DNA of 64,000 nucleotides, taken from contig CAJXVC010000001.1 in NCBI GenBank assembly GCA_913060975.1, positions 1 to 64,000 on the forward strand, written 5' to 3'. The stretch comes from an uncultured Gammaproteobacteria bacterium. GTDB taxonomy: Bacteria > Pseudomonadota > Gammaproteobacteria > Pseudomonadales > Pseudohongiellaceae. Below are positions 1 through 9,089 of the stretch, piece after piece. Made by a program: the position numbers and the translations under genes. The notes under the pieces were generated by a model that worked only from the letters and a program-made list of their open reading frames with translations, searched no databases and was not told where the DNA came from. Every line of letters starts with the position of its first letter. Position 1 is the stretch's first letter.

Positions 1-61
1 TCGGGACAATTGCGAGTGGCAATATTAATCAGGTTGACGCCACAGTCGCTTGTTATGCGCC
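1..61 (-). other. attC site of cassette 2, truncated by the window edge
   Basis: On the minus strand the site opens with GGCGCATAAC (61-52), an R''-type core complementary to the first bases of the same cassette (GTTATGCGCC at 552-543). It starts three bases after the stop codon of the cassette 2 gene. The closing GTTRRRY core is not visible and must lie left of position 1. Confidence 0.75.
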
Positions 62-64
62 TTA

Positions 65-520
65 CTAGTCATATGGGTATATGTTCAACTCATCAATGAG
101 TTCAAGTTCCTGAATGTTAAAAGGTGGGGTCAGCTCAACCCGATATACTTTATTATCCAGATACAGTTGCGGAACTTCCAATGTTTCGGACTCCGTATTA
201 TAGATAGCTTCACTTTTCGGCACACATGTTGGAATACTTGATGGTGAGGCACTGCCCGCGGAGACAAGGAAATCGTGCTCTGCGATCTTCACTCCTTTTA
301 TTTCATTCAGCACTCTTACCCAGCGTTCAGCTTCTCTGCACGGAACTACAATTAGACCGCCATGAATAAATTCCCAATATGACGCAACAATGAGTCCGAA
401 CGAAGTTAACTTCAATTCCATTTCTTCTCGAGAGTAATCAGGCTGATATTGGACTATTACATTGTCAGCGTATGCTGCGCCGCAGGAAAATATGATCAGT
501 GAGTAGATTATGCTTCGCAT
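65..520 (-). CDS. Cassette-borne secreted protein of unknown function
   Basis: The 151-residue product begins with a signal peptide (MRSIIYSLIIFSCGAAYA, cleavage near residue 18), so it is probably periplasmic. The mature part is acidic with two cysteines and no family I recognise. A TTG four codons upstream (532) could also start the frame; the ATG at 520 puts the signal peptide at the very N-terminus. It fills integron cassette 2, between attC sites at 546-611 and 1-61. Expression probably relies on a promoter near attI or on its own. Cassette genes of this sort are usually single-copy and taxonomically scattered. Confidence 0.75.
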   Translation of the reverse strand: MRSIIYSLIIFSCGAAYADNVIVQYQPDYSREEMELKLTSFGLIVASYWEFIHGGLIVVPCREAERWVRVLNEIKGVKIAEHDFLVSAGSASPSSIPTCVPKSEAIYNTESETLEVPQLYLDNKVYRVELTPPFNIQELELIDELNIYPYD

Positions 521-545
521 TCTGGGTCTCAATTAAGATATTGGC

Positions 546-611
546 GCATAACGCCCTTGTTTATGGGCAAACTGCGCAGCAGTTTGTCCTTTATAGAACT
601 GATTGTTAGGT
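546..611 (-). other. attC site of cassette 1
   Basis: Read on the minus strand, the 66-bp site opens with ACCTAAC (611-605) and closes with GTTATGC (552-546), matching the RYYYAAC and GTTRRRY-type cores. Between them lies the inner palindrome CAAACTGC-TGC-GCAGTTTG. The closing phrase GGGCGTTATG is typical of attC sites, including Vibrio repeats. The opening core complements the start of the same cassette. Confidence 0.9.
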
Positions 612-629
612 GGGATTAATTTGTACCCA

Positions 630-1244
630 TTAGCCACAGTGTAGCTCCATTGTTTCGATGCTTTGAGTTTGTCTCACCGTCCTAGTAAAAAATGAGTGTG
701 AGATGTTTCCGCTGAAGTCACTTACCTCCGCATCGATATAAGATTCGAGCAGGCCCCATGAGCTTGCTAGTAGCCTCGACTCTAGCCTTTCGAGTAATTC
801 TTCAATCCTAACTCTTGTAAAATCACGGTATCCGGCGTCAGTTTCTCGTTCGTACGCCAGTAATGCTGCGTCAATTCTGTCTGAGCCTGTGTAGGTGGTA
901 TTGGTCCAAACTTCACACATCCTGGCGATTCGGTTGTCATCATTATTATTCGGGGACTCTAGCCACTCTGTTACAGTCTGGTGAATTGTCTCAATCTCTG
1001 AAACTGGTAGATTCAATTGAGCTTGGACTATCTCCGGCCGTCGTTCATAAAAATTCTTTATCCTAACCAGGATTGCGCTGGTTCGATCTATGTCTGTAGC
1101 CCTTGTGAATTCATTATCTAATAATTGATCTAGTTCTGTACGGATTTGCTCTATAGATAGCTGTTCGATCTCAGGAGGCTGGCCGAAGGCAGGAACCAAA
1201 ATCGAGATCATCAGAAAGAATCCAACTAACTTTAATCTTTGCAC
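630..1244 (-). CDS. Cassette-borne secreted protein of unknown function (first cassette)
   Basis: The 204-residue product has an N-terminal signal peptide (cleavage near residue 21, after VPAFG) and an otherwise charged, largely helical body with two cysteines. I recognise no domain. The GTG start at 1244 is preceded by GGTGGAG, which belongs to the first bases of the cassette, so the ribosome-binding site overlaps the recombination core. The stop lies 19 bp before the attC. As the cassette next to attI it should be the most recently inserted and the best expressed. Confidence 0.8.
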   Translation of the reverse strand: MQRLKLVGFFLMISILVPAFGQPPEIEQLSIEQIRTELDQLLDNEFTRATDIDRTSAILVRIKNFYERRPEIVQAQLNLPVSEIETIHQTVTEWLESPNNNDDNRIARMCEVWTNTTYTGSDRIDAALLAYERETDAGYRDFTRVRIEELLERLESRLLASSWGLLESYIDAEVSDFSGNISHSFFTRTVRQTQSIETMELHCG

Positions 1245-1254
1245 GGTCTACTCC

Positions 1255-1261
1255 ACCTAAC
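1255..1261 (-). other. attI-like insertion core (GTTAGGT on the minus strand)
   Basis: GTTAGGT, read from 1261 down, is the only core between the first cassette gene and the integrase. It marks the junction of attI with cassette 1. The GTT is where strand exchange would occur. The flanking attI body lies rightward in 1262-1604. Confidence 0.8.
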
Positions 1262-1604
1262 ATTTGTATAGGGAGCACGCCCCCTTTGATTTTGTGGGTT
1301 CGCTTAGTCTAGTAGCTAGGTATATGAATTGGAAGTGGTTTTTGAGGAATGCCCAAAAGGTCTTTTGTGCAAAGGGGGAAATCCGCTCATATCGTTCGCG
1401 CGGGGTCCTCGTATTTTGGATAGTGGGTTTCCCTATATTGAGGCAATGGGTTCTGGAACTGCTTGAATTGTCGAGGGTTATCTATTCCAGATTGGAATTA
1501 GTGAGCATCAGCGTCTGTGTGAAATTGGCTCGAATACCGCAATCTTCTGACTTTGCTCTACTGTATTGGCATAACTAACTAATGCTAATAGTCAAGGATT
1601 GACT
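1262..1604. other. Gene-free attI/promoter region between cassette array and integrase
   Basis: These 343 bp should hold the attI body, the cassette promoter (leftward) and the integrase promoter (rightward). I could not fix any of them to a clear -35/-10 pair. A small palindrome TTCCA-GAT-TGGAA sits at 1485-1497. TACTGTAT at 1559-1566 resembles one half of a LexA box, but the second half is missing. A 104-codon open frame here has no ribosome-binding site or domain and is not called. Confidence 0.55.
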
Positions 1605-2561
1605 ATGCCGAGCCAGTTTTTGAACGATGTTCGAGCAGCTATGCGTATGCGCGGGTACAGTCTCAGAACCGAGAAAACCTATCTGTTATGGATTAAGCGT
1701 TTCATCTTTTTTACCGGTCGGCGACATCCGGCTGATGTGCCGGTGGAGGAAATTACCCGCTATCTGACGTATCTGGCTGTCGAGCTTCATGTGACGGTGA
1801 ATACTCAAAAGGTGGCGTTGAATGCGTTGGTCTTTCTTTTTGAAAAACACCTCAAGCGCGAAGTGGGGGATTTGGGCTTCAAGCTGGCCAGTAAACAGCG
1901 CAGCCTGCCCACTGTGCTGACCCAACAAGAGGTCGTGGCAATCCTTGGTCAGCTATCGGGGCGCAATAAACTTATCATTCAACTTATGTATGGTAGCGGC
2001 CTGCGGGTCAGTGAGACTCTTGGATTGCGCTTGCAAGATATTGATCTTGAGCGCCTGGCGCTGACGATTTTTGATGGCAAAGGGCGAAAGGATCGGCAAA
2101 CCCTATTGAGCAGGCATCTCATACTGCCCTTGCAGGATCAGATCGAGCTGGCGAAGGCCGTGCAAGCCAAAGATGTTGAGGGTGGGATTGCGCCTTCAAT
2201 GACACCCGCTCAAGCACGCAAGTATCCAGCTGCGCACAGTTCTCCGTCGTGGGCTTATTTGTTTCCGTCCAGCAGGCATTGTCCGCATCCGCTAACTGGT
2301 GAGATCTGTCGTCATCATTTACATCCCACAGTGGTGCGCAAGTTTTTGCGGGTGGCTGTGTTGCAAGCGGGCATTGAAGACAAGCGCGTAATCTGTCACA
2401 CCTTTCGACATTCATTTGCCACACACATGCTGGAAGGTGGGGCGGATATTCGCACGGTTCAGGAGTTGCTTGGCCACAATGACGTGAGTACGACGCAGAT
2501 CTACACTCACGTCATTGGCCAACACTACGCCGGCGCCAACAGCCCTTTGGACACATTGTGA
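1605..2561 (+). CDS. intI: Integron integrase (tyrosine recombinase, IntI family)
   Basis: Catalyses attI x attC recombination to insert and excise gene cassettes. The 318-residue protein has an N-terminal SAM-like core-binding domain (about 1-95) and a catalytic domain with R134, H265, R268, H291 and nucleophile Y300. The insert around residues 185-218, ending RKYP and then SWAYLFPS, is the extra patch that separates IntI from other XerC-like recombinases and is needed for attC binding. The C-terminus SPLDTL is also typical. The ATG at 1605 is preferred because AAGGA lies six bases upstream; the TTG at 1599 abuts it. It is divergent from the array. No frameshift is visible, so it is probably active. 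Confidence 0.95.
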   Translation: MPSQFLNDVRAAMRMRGYSLRTEKTYLLWIKRFIFFTGRRHPADVPVEEITRYLTYLAVELHVTVNTQKVALNALVFLFEKHLKREVGDLGFKLASKQRSLPTVLTQQEVVAILGQLSGRNKLIIQLMYGSGLRVSETLGLRLQDIDLERLALTIFDGKGRKDRQTLLSRHLILPLQDQIELAKAVQAKDVEGGIAPSMTPAQARKYPAAHSSPSWAYLFPSSRHCPHPLTGEICRHHLHPTVVRKFLRVAVLQAGIEDKRVICHTFRHSFATHMLEGGADIRTVQELLGHNDVSTTQIYTHVIGQHYAGANSPLDTL

Positions 2562-2613
2562 ACAGGCGCTTGGCACTGTCGGTTTGCTGCGGGCGGTGTA
2601 TCAGGTTCCTTGC

Positions 2614-3321
2614 CTAGAATGAATGATGCAAACTGAACTGCAATTGCCCTTTGTCCACCGGGTCTGTGTTCTGGTACATGTAACCAAACTGCAAGCGCAT
2701 ATTGTTTTGCAGGGTGTAGCCCAGGCCCGTGTAGAAGCGGTTGCGGTCTAATGTGTCAACACGGCGGCCATTGCCGATGTCTTTTTCGCCGTTGAGGAAC
2801 ACTTCATTGTAGAGCGCGGCGTACCAGGTGCCCGGGCCAATGTCAGTGGTGTTTAACGGAATGTCGGCAAACAGGGCGTAGCGGAAGCGTGTGCGGAAAT
2901 CCTGGTTGTCGACCCAGCGTTGTTCGGTGCGAAAACGATGGCGCACATAGATCCAGTCCATGAGGCGGTGGGGCACGAGCGCTTCCTGATACAAGCGGTT
3001 TTCATTGCTGGTGTCGTCGTTGTCGCCGAAGGCGCCAGAGGTAATATTGGCCACGCCAAGTGTGAATGTGGCATTGAAGGATTCCGGGCGGTAGGTGAGT
3101 CCGCCGCGCACCAGAAGCTGTTCGAGGTCGCCGATGGTATCCCAGTTACGGTGCTGGACATCGCCTTGTAATCCCCAGCGGCTGTCTTCGAATTGCGTAT
3201 TCCAAAAATACATGTACCAGGCGCCAAGTTGATCTTCGTCGACCTGTGCCGAGGCAGGGGTGGCGGTAAAGAGAAATAATAGTGTTGCTAAACCGGAGAT
3301 TGATAATGCGCGGTTGGACAT
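2614..3321 (-). CDS. DUF2490-type outer-membrane beta-barrel-like protein
   Basis: The 235-residue precursor has a signal peptide (cleavage after ATPASA, about residue 25). Alternating Trp/Tyr-rich strands follow (GAWYMYFWNT, RHRFRTEQRW) and it ends in ...FSLHHSF, with a terminal aromatic as expected for an outer-membrane barrel. It resembles the DUF2490 family, whose function is unknown. The ATG at 3321 is chosen because AAGGAAG lies just upstream and it places the signal peptide first; the frame is open further upstream. It is convergent with the integrase and stands outside the integron. Confidence 0.75.
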   Translation of the reverse strand: MSNRALSISGLATLLFLFTATPASAQVDEDQLGAWYMYFWNTQFEDSRWGLQGDVQHRNWDTIGDLEQLLVRGGLTYRPESFNATFTLGVANITSGAFGDNDDTSNENRLYQEALVPHRLMDWIYVRHRFRTEQRWVDNQDFRTRFRYALFADIPLNTTDIGPGTWYAALYNEVFLNGEKDIGNGRRVDTLDRNRFYTGLGYTLQNNMRLQFGYMYQNTDPVDKGQLQFSLHHSF

Positions 3322-3532
3322 GGGTGTGACTTCCTTTGCTTCGCTACAGACATGGTCCATTTGGGTTTGATCAGCGCAGGGGGTGTGTGCCCTGACACTG
3401 ACATTGCGAGACCTACCATACGTTATTGGCAGCAATTTTGAAGGAAGTCGGTCGTGCCTCGATAGCAACAGGTCGCAAGAGATGTGCGGCTATGGTTTGG
3501 TGCAGCGCTGGCGTCTGCGCTGCGGTTGAGTC

Positions 3533-4555
3533 CTACACAATATGCCCGATCCAGCGGCCGGCCAGCATGACCCCGCACCACAGTACCAGAGAGCTGGCGC
3601 CAATGAGTTTGAGCTGGCGCGGTGTAGCGGGTATCTCGTCCCATTGCTCCATTGTGCGGGCCACCCGAAAATGGAAGTAAGCCATATTCAGCCCGGCGAG
3701 AAGCAGCAAGACCAGCTTCCAGCGCATAGCCGGATTGTCGATGTGTGCCGAGGCGCGAGTGATGAACATGGCCAGGCCGGTGAGGGCGGCAACGACGAAA
3801 GCGCCCCAGGTCCAGGGAATCATTTCCCGGTTCATTGTGCTGATTGGGCGCTGGCGGTTGGCCAGTCCCAGCAAACGCAGATCCACCCAGAGTATGGTGC
3901 CCACGACGAGCGTAATCGCGATGACGTGAATCGCTTCGATCAGGGGGAACCAGTTGGTGGCGGCGATGACTTGCGACAGTGGCCAGTTCTCAATGCTTAG
4001 CCAGACAGTGGGTTGTGGGCCGGCATCATAGGCTTCCATGCTCCACAGTGGGTATTGCAGGTATTCCAGATAGGCAATCCAGCGGCCGGCCATAATGACC
4101 ATGATCCACAAACCAATTGAGACCAGGGCGATGCCGCGGCGGTGCCACAATTGTGTTGCCTGATCCCAAAAGTCTGTGTGATTCCGGTGGCGCCAAAACA
4201 CATAGGCGGCCAGCGCTAGAGCGGCGGCTAAAAACCCCATTTTCCAGACGAATACCGGGTTGTTGAAATAGCGGTTGGGCCGGGCCAATACAAAAAATGC
4301 CCCGGAGATAACGTTGCTGACGATCGCCAGCCAGAACCACGATTGAATGAGCGACGTGAACTGGCTAATGCTCTGGCTGGAACGTGCCAGCCCCAGTAAG
4401 CGCAGGTTTAAAAAAACGATTGAGCCCATCACCACGGCAATGCCAAGAATGTGGACAGTTTGAATAATCGGCGGGAAGCCGGGCACGGTGTTCAGTGTCC
4501 ACAGTGCGGCTTGTTGCAGCGGACTATCGCTAATGAGATTAATCAGGGCCTGCAT
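3533..4555 (-). CDS. Duplicated multi-helix membrane protein (DUF6644-like)
   Basis: The 340-residue integral membrane protein is made of two homologous halves. HILGIAVVMGSIVFLNLRLLGLA near residues 36-58 corresponds to HVIAITLVVGTILWVDLRLLGLA near 208-230, and each half ends in AGRWI (about 156 and 332). It therefore has about eight helices in two pseudo-symmetric sets. I believe the single-unit version is a domain of unknown function (DUF6644-like), but the name is from memory. AGAGG precedes the start. No substrate can be assigned. The paired His and Arg residues at the start of conserved helices could bind a cofactor, but this is speculation. Confidence 0.7.
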   Translation of the reverse strand: MQALINLISDSPLQQAALWTLNTVPGFPPIIQTVHILGIAVVMGSIVFLNLRLLGLARSSQSISQFTSLIQSWFWLAIVSNVISGAFFVLARPNRYFNNPVFVWKMGFLAAALALAAYVFWRHRNHTDFWDQATQLWHRRGIALVSIGLWIMVIMAGRWIAYLEYLQYPLWSMEAYDAGPQPTVWLSIENWPLSQVIAATNWFPLIEAIHVIAITLVVGTILWVDLRLLGLANRQRPISTMNREMIPWTWGAFVVAALTGLAMFITRASAHIDNPAMRWKLVLLLLAGLNMAYFHFRVARTMEQWDEIPATPRQLKLIGASSLVLWCGVMLAGRWIGHIV

Positions 4556-4670
4556 GAGCGCCTCTTGTTATTGTTTTATGCGGCGCCAAAGCGCGCCGGG
4601 CTGAGAAAATCGAACCACACCCTTGTTTTCGGCGTGTGGTTCGGTTTCCTGCAGGATTTAGCAGTGCAAC

Positions 4671-4723
4671 TTTCTAGCTGGCTTTCTAACTAGCTATCTA
4701 TCTAACCGTTGATCTATCTAGCC
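4671..4723. repeat. Degenerate CTATCTA / CTAGCT tandem repeat after ilvD
   Basis: Overlapping copies of CTAGCT and CTATCTA run from just before to just past the ilvD stop codon. No T-run follows a stem, so it is not a convincing terminator. Confidence 0.6.
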
Positions 4724-6400
4724 CAGATACTTGTCGGTTACAGCGCCTTCCGAAGCCGAGGCCACGGTGGCGATATACTTGGCCAGTACACCACGCTTGT
4801 AACGCGGCTCGGGCTTTTGCCATTTCTCCAGGCGAGCAGCGATTTCTGCGTCGCTTAATTCCAGGCTGACAGTGTTGCTTTCGGCATCGATGGAGATGCG
4901 GTCGCCGTTCTGGACGATGGCAATCGGGCCGCCGTCGTAGGCTTCGGGCGTTACATGGCCGACTACAAAACCATGGGAACCTCCTGAAAACCTGCCATCC
5001 GTGATGAGGGCAACGCTTTCGCCGAGGCCAGCTCCCATGATTGCCGCAGTAGGCGAGAGCATCTCGCGCATGCCTGGCGCGCCTTTCGGGCCTTCGTAGC
5101 GAATCACCAGCACGTCATCTTTGACGACAGTGCCGTCGAGAATGCCTTTCATGCAATCTTCTTCAGATTCGAACACGCGGGCGTTGCCGGTAAACGACAG
5201 GCCTTCCTTGCCAGTGATCTTGGCCACCGAGCCAGTCGGGGCCAGATTGCCGCGTAGCACGCGCAAGTGGCTGTCTTTCTTGATCGGGTTATCCAGCGGG
5301 CGAATGATGTCCTGGCCGTCAGGGTAAGGCGCCACGTTGGCCAGATTCTCGGCCATGGTTTTGCCCGTGACAGTCATGCAGGAGCCGTCCAGCATGCCGG
5401 CATCCAGCATCATCTTCATCAGGGGCTGAATACCGCCGATCTTGATCAGCTCCGACATCAGGTATTTGCCGCTGGGCTTGAGGTCAGCCAGCATCGGAAT
5501 TGATCTGCCGAGCTCGGTGAAATCATCGAGGCTCAGTTCCACGCCGATAGTGTGTGCCATGGCTAACAGGTGTAACACGGCGTTGGTTGAGCCGCCCAGG
5601 GCAATAGTGACCTTTATGGCGTTCTCGAAGGCGGCACGGGTCATGATGTCGGACGGCTTAATGTCGTGTTCGACCAGATGCATGATGGCTTCGCCGGCGC
5701 TCAGGCAGTCGTTCTCTTTCTCTGGCGAGATGGCGTCCTGAGCCGACGAGTTCGGCAGGCTCATGCCCATGGCTTCAATCGCCGAGGCCATGGTGTTGGC
5801 AGTGTACATGCCACCACAGGAGCCAGGGCCGGGGATAGCGGTGTCTTCGATTTCCTTCAATTCGATATCGGAAACCTTGCCGGCGGCGTGGCCACCCACG
5901 GCCTCAAAGACGGAGACCACATTGGTGTGGTTCGGGCCGGGCTGAATGGTGCCGCCATAGATAAAGATAGAAGGGCGGTTCAGGCGCGCCATGCCCATGA
6001 GCAGGCCCGGCATGTTCTTGTCGCAGCCGCCGATGGTGATGATGGCGTCGTGGCCCATGCAGCCGGAAACAGTTTCCACGCTGTCGGCGATGACCTCGCG
6101 GGAGACCAGCGAATATTTCATGCCCTCGGTGCCCATGGAGATGCCATCGGAGATGGTAATGACGTTGTAGATAATGCCCTTGCCGCCGGCATTGTCGGTG
6201 CCCTTGTTCACGTCTTCGGCGAGCTTGTTAATGTGCATATTGCACGGCGTCACCATGGACCAGGTAGAGGCAATGCCGATTTGTGGCTTCTTGAAATCGG
6301 CATCCTCAAAACCCACAGCCCGCAACATGGCCCGGCTCGGGGCTTGTTCCACGCCATCAACAACTATCTTTGAATATTTTCGTAAGTCTTTGTCTGCCAT
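4718..6400 (-). CDS. ilvD: Dihydroxy-acid dehydratase
   Basis: Dehydrates 2,3-dihydroxy acids to 2-oxo acids in valine, leucine and isoleucine synthesis. At 560 residues it belongs to the shorter IlvD type; the E. coli enzyme is about 616. Iron-sulfur ligand motifs are visible: TPCNMH near residue 52, GGCDKNMPG near 123 and [14 protein letters not shown] near 192. The C-terminal FSGGSHG motif is also present. GGAAATACA precedes the ATG at 6400. It is a single gene, unlinked here to other ilv genes. Confidence 0.97.
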   Translation of the reverse strand: MADKDLRKYSKIVVDGVEQAPSRAMLRAVGFEDADFKKPQIGIASTWSMVTPCNMHINKLAEDVNKGTDNAGGKGIIYNVITISDGISMGTEGMKYSLVSREVIADSVETVSGCMGHDAIITIGGCDKNMPGLLMGMARLNRPSIFIYGGTIQPGPNHTNVVSVFEAVGGHAAGKVSDIELKEIEDTAIPGPGSCGGMYTANTMASAIEAMGMSLPNSSAQDAISPEKENDCLSAGEAIMHLVEHDIKPSDIMTRAAFENAIKVTIALGGSTNAVLHLLAMAHTIGVELSLDDFTELGRSIPMLADLKPSGKYLMSELIKIGGIQPLMKMMLDAGMLDGSCMTVTGKTMAENLANVAPYPDGQDIIRPLDNPIKKDSHLRVLRGNLAPTGSVAKITGKEGLSFTGNARVFESEEDCMKGILDGTVVKDDVLVIRYEGPKGAPGMREMLSPTAAIMGAGLGESVALITDGRFSGGSHGFVVGHVTPEAYDGGPIAIVQNGDRISIDAESNTVSLELSDAEIAARLEKWQKPEPRYKRGVLAKYIATVASASEGAVTDKYLG

Positions 6401-7056
6401 TGTATTTCCAATAAAACCTGAGAATTTACTTTAACTTTGAATTGCCTGATTTCGCGGGCGATTGGGGCCATTCACAGTGTTGAATCCGGGTGCGTCCGGG
6501 GCCGCGCTCGGGCACGAGCGCCGGGTAATATACCGCACTGAGCGCATTATCGCATTTCTCTTATATGTGTGTTTGATCTGCGCTATATTGACCCGCGAGC
6601 AGTTGCAAGGAGTTGCGATTGCCTAGCCGTTAGCCCAATGCAAACTTACCCGGTCAGCACGAGCAGTTTTGCGCTGTTGAGTGGAGTCTGGTGGATCGTC
6701 TGGTGGAAACCCTGGTAGATAGTCAGGTAGATAGTCAGGTAGATAGTCAGGAAGACCGAAAGGTGGATTGACAGGTAGATAGCTACCCAAGACTTGCAGA
6801 ACGGGAAGCGCGACTCAGGTCGGGATAATGACGAGGCCAATTGCCGCAGCTTGCGCAATCGACAATCTCTGTAACCGGGTTAGTGAAAGCGCTCAAAACA
6901 ATACTAACCGCAACCAGGAATTGTGCGTTGTTATGGGGGAACGAGGCGTCATGTTTGGTGTTTTACCTGCGCTGCGCTATCCGATTACTTGCCCTCTGAT
7001 TCTATGCCCACTAATTTTTCGCCCACCAAGAATTTGCTCACCATAGGAAGTTTTGC
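6401..7056. other. 656-bp gene-free region before the PQQ dehydrogenase
   Basis: This holds the ilvD promoter (leftward), the tandem repeat at 6714-6749 and the leader of the PQQ dehydrogenase. The open frames here are composed of the repeat or lack a ribosome-binding site. No RNA gene was recognised. Confidence 0.6.
6714..6749. repeat. Perfect 12-bp tandem repeat, three copies
   Basis: The unit GGTAGATAGTCA occurs three times head-to-tail. Decaying copies (GGTGGAT, GGTAGATAGCT) extend it to about 6790 and back to about 6685. It lies about 310 bp upstream of the PQQ dehydrogenase. Confidence 0.9.
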
Positions 7057-8916
7057 ATGAACCGATTCACTTCTGCGTTGTTGTCATCTCATTCACATCT
7101 CGCCCGCACGGTTTTCAGGCTAAGCAGTCTGGCAGTGGCTGGCCTGTTTGTGTTCGCTGCAGCCGGTGCTGTGGCGCAGTCCGATGGCGAAGCGTTATAT
7201 GTGCAGTACTGCGCCGCCTGTCATGACAATCCGACAGATCGAGCGCCCAGCCGTGAGGCACTTGGCGACTACAATCCCAATGCCATTTTTCACGCCCTCA
7301 ATGCCGGCATTATGCGCACCCAGGCGGCAAGTCTGAGCGAAGACCAGCGCATCATGCTCGCCGAGCATCTGACCGGCGGCACTTATAATCGTGATCGTGT
7401 CGAGCGCTTCAGCGTTTGTAGCAACCGTATTGCCGAGTTGGATCTGGCCAAGCCCACTAACTGGAATGGCTGGGGAACTAACCTTGGCGGGCAGCGCTAT
7501 CAATCAGCCAGCGCGAGCAACATCAATGCCTCTAACATCGATTCTCTGGAAGTGGCGTGGTCTCTGGGTGTGGAAGGAGCCTCGTCAGCGCGTGGCAACC
7601 CGACGATTATTGAAGACGTGATGATCTTTGGCTCGCCATCAGGGCAGGTCTATGCGCTCGATCTGACCAGTGGCTGCCATTACTGGACTTATGCGGCCAT
7701 TGCTGAGGTGCGGGCGGCACCGGTGGTCACGGAATTCGCCAGTGGCGAGCAAGTGGTTATCGTGGCTGATCAGTCCAATCGCGTGTATGCGCTGGATATT
7801 CGTACTGGTCTGCCATATTGGCACAGCGACGTCGACAGCAATCCCTGGGCGGTCAGCACTGGCGCGCCGGCGGTGTGGGATAACAAAGTCTTCGTGCCAG
7901 TGTCTTCCATGGAAGTGGCCGGAGCGGGCAATCCACAACACGTGTGTTGTACGTTTCGCGGCAATGTCGCGGCGCTGGACCTGAATACTGGTGAGAAACT
8001 CTGGCATACCTACATCATGGATGAGCCCAAAGAAGTCGGCACCAATAGCGCCGGTAATCCCATCCTGGCGCCATCCGGTGCGCCAATTTGGGGTTCGGCG
8101 ACAGTCGACCCTGAGCGCAATCGGGTTTATGTGGGCTCCGGGCAAAACTACTCGCGGCCAGCCAGCCTTACCTCCGATGCCGTGCTGGCTTTTGATGCCA
8201 GCACCGGCAATCTGGATTGGTCGAATCAAACCACAGCCAACGATGCCTTTACCATGGCCTGTACCCTGTCGGCGTCTCATCCCAATTGCGCCGATCCTGG
8301 CCCTGACGTGGATATTGGCGCGGCAATCCTGACGACCACGCTCTCCAACGGGCAGGACATTCTGATTGCTGGCACCAAGGGCGCCATGGTGTTTGGTCTG
8401 GACCCGGAAGGTGGTGAGACCCTCTGGTCGACCCGGGTAGGTCGCGGCAGCATGCTTGGCGGTGTGCACTGGGGCATGACCTATGTGGGCGATACCGTTT
8501 ATGTGCCGGTTTCTGATCGTATCCCCGTTGGCAGCAGTGAACCCAAGCCGGGTCTGCATGCGCTGGATATGAAAACCGGCGAAAGCTTGTGGTACGCACC
8601 AGCCCCGGAGCGTTGCGAGGGTGTCGGCGGCGGGTGTTCCGATGGCTATTCCGGCCCGGTCACAGCCACTGATGACTTGTTGCTCACCGGCGCGCTCAAT
8701 GGCTATTTGTTCGCTCACGACATCGACACGGGGGAGCTGCTGTGGGAGCTGGATACCCGCATCAGCTACCCAACGGTGAACAATGTTGAGGCCATGGGCG
8801 GCGCCATCGATGCCACTGGCCCGGTGCTGAGTGGTGACTATATGGTGGTCAATTCCGGCTATGCGACCTTTGGTCAGATTGGCGGTAATGCCATGGTGGT
8901 TTATAAACTGCCTTGA
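7057..8916 (+). CDS. PQQ-dependent dehydrogenase with N-terminal cytochrome c domain
   Basis: A periplasmic quinoprotein that oxidises an alcohol or similar substrate and passes electrons through its own haem. The 619-residue precursor has a signal peptide (cleavage near residue 40, AVA|Q) and a cytochrome c domain with C52-A-A-C-H56. A PQQ beta-propeller follows from about residue 130, with repeated W-motifs such as ALDLTSGCHYW, ALDIRTGLPYW, ALDLNTGEKLW and ALDMKTGESLW. An adjacent cysteine pair occurs in HVCCTF. The architecture resembles polyvinyl-alcohol dehydrogenases, but the substrate cannot be read from sequence. AGGAAG precedes the ATG. It is monocistronic, and no PQQ synthesis genes are in the window. 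Confidence 0.88.
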   Translation: MNRFTSALLSSHSHLARTVFRLSSLAVAGLFVFAAAGAVAQSDGEALYVQYCAACHDNPTDRAPSREALGDYNPNAIFHALNAGIMRTQAASLSEDQRIMLAEHLTGGTYNRDRVERFSVCSNRIAELDLAKPTNWNGWGTNLGGQRYQSASASNINASNIDSLEVAWSLGVEGASSARGNPTIIEDVMIFGSPSGQVYALDLTSGCHYWTYAAIAEVRAAPVVTEFASGEQVVIVADQSNRVYALDIRTGLPYWHSDVDSNPWAVSTGAPAVWDNKVFVPVSSMEVAGAGNPQHVCCTFRGNVAALDLNTGEKLWHTYIMDEPKEVGTNSAGNPILAPSGAPIWGSATVDPERNRVYVGSGQNYSRPASLTSDAVLAFDASTGNLDWSNQTTANDAFTMACTLSASHPNCADPGPDVDIGAAILTTTLSNGQDILIAGTKGAMVFGLDPEGGETLWSTRVGRGSMLGGVHWGMTYVGDTVYVPVSDRIPVGSSEPKPGLHALDMKTGESLWYAPAPERCEGVGGGCSDGYSGPVTATDDLLLTGALNGYLFAHDIDTGELLWELDTRISYPTVNNVEAMGGAIDATGPVLSGDYMVVNSGYATFGQIGGNAMVVYKLP

Positions 8917-9089
8917 AAAAGAGGTGTTAAACAGGCTGTTATCGCGTCTATTATACATAAAGAATGTACGCTAACTAATTGATATTATTAATTTTAAATT
9001 AATTCTGCGCCTGGTTAGTGATGTGTTCGGAGAAAGTGGCTATGTTGCTTACTCATTAATTCGGTCGTTATGAACTCAAGGGAGACTGC

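Larger units (their letters stand above)
1..2561. mobile_element. Integrase-proximal end of a chromosomal integron
   Basis: An integron-type integrase reads rightward and two cassettes read leftward, away from it, which is the classic layout. The cassette boundaries check internally. Cassette 1 begins GTTAGGTGG (1261 downward) and its attC opens with the exact complement CCACCTAAC. Cassette 2 begins GTTATGCGCC (552 downward) and its attC opens with GGCGCATAAC (61-52). The array runs off the left edge, so its size is unknown. There is no resistance gene or transposon, so a sedentary chromosomal integron is inferred. Confidence 0.92.

Noticed and set aside
1264..1578. 104-codon open frame between attI and the integrase
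   Set aside because: No ribosome-binding site, no recognisable domain, and it lies where attI and the integrase promoter must be.
1559..1578. LexA box before the integrase
   Set aside because: Only the first half (TACTGTAT) fits; the second half lacks ACAG.
5666..6373. 235-codon plus-strand frame opposite ilvD
   Set aside because: Shadow of ilvD, rich in His/Gly/Ala with no domain.
6646..6858. 70-codon minus-strand frame rich in TIYL repeats
   Set aside because: It is translation of the GGTAGATAGTCA repeat.
7639..8958. 439-codon minus-strand frame opposite the PQQ dehydrogenase
   Set aside because: Shadow frame: the plus-strand gene has a signal peptide, haem motif and propeller repeats; this one has none.
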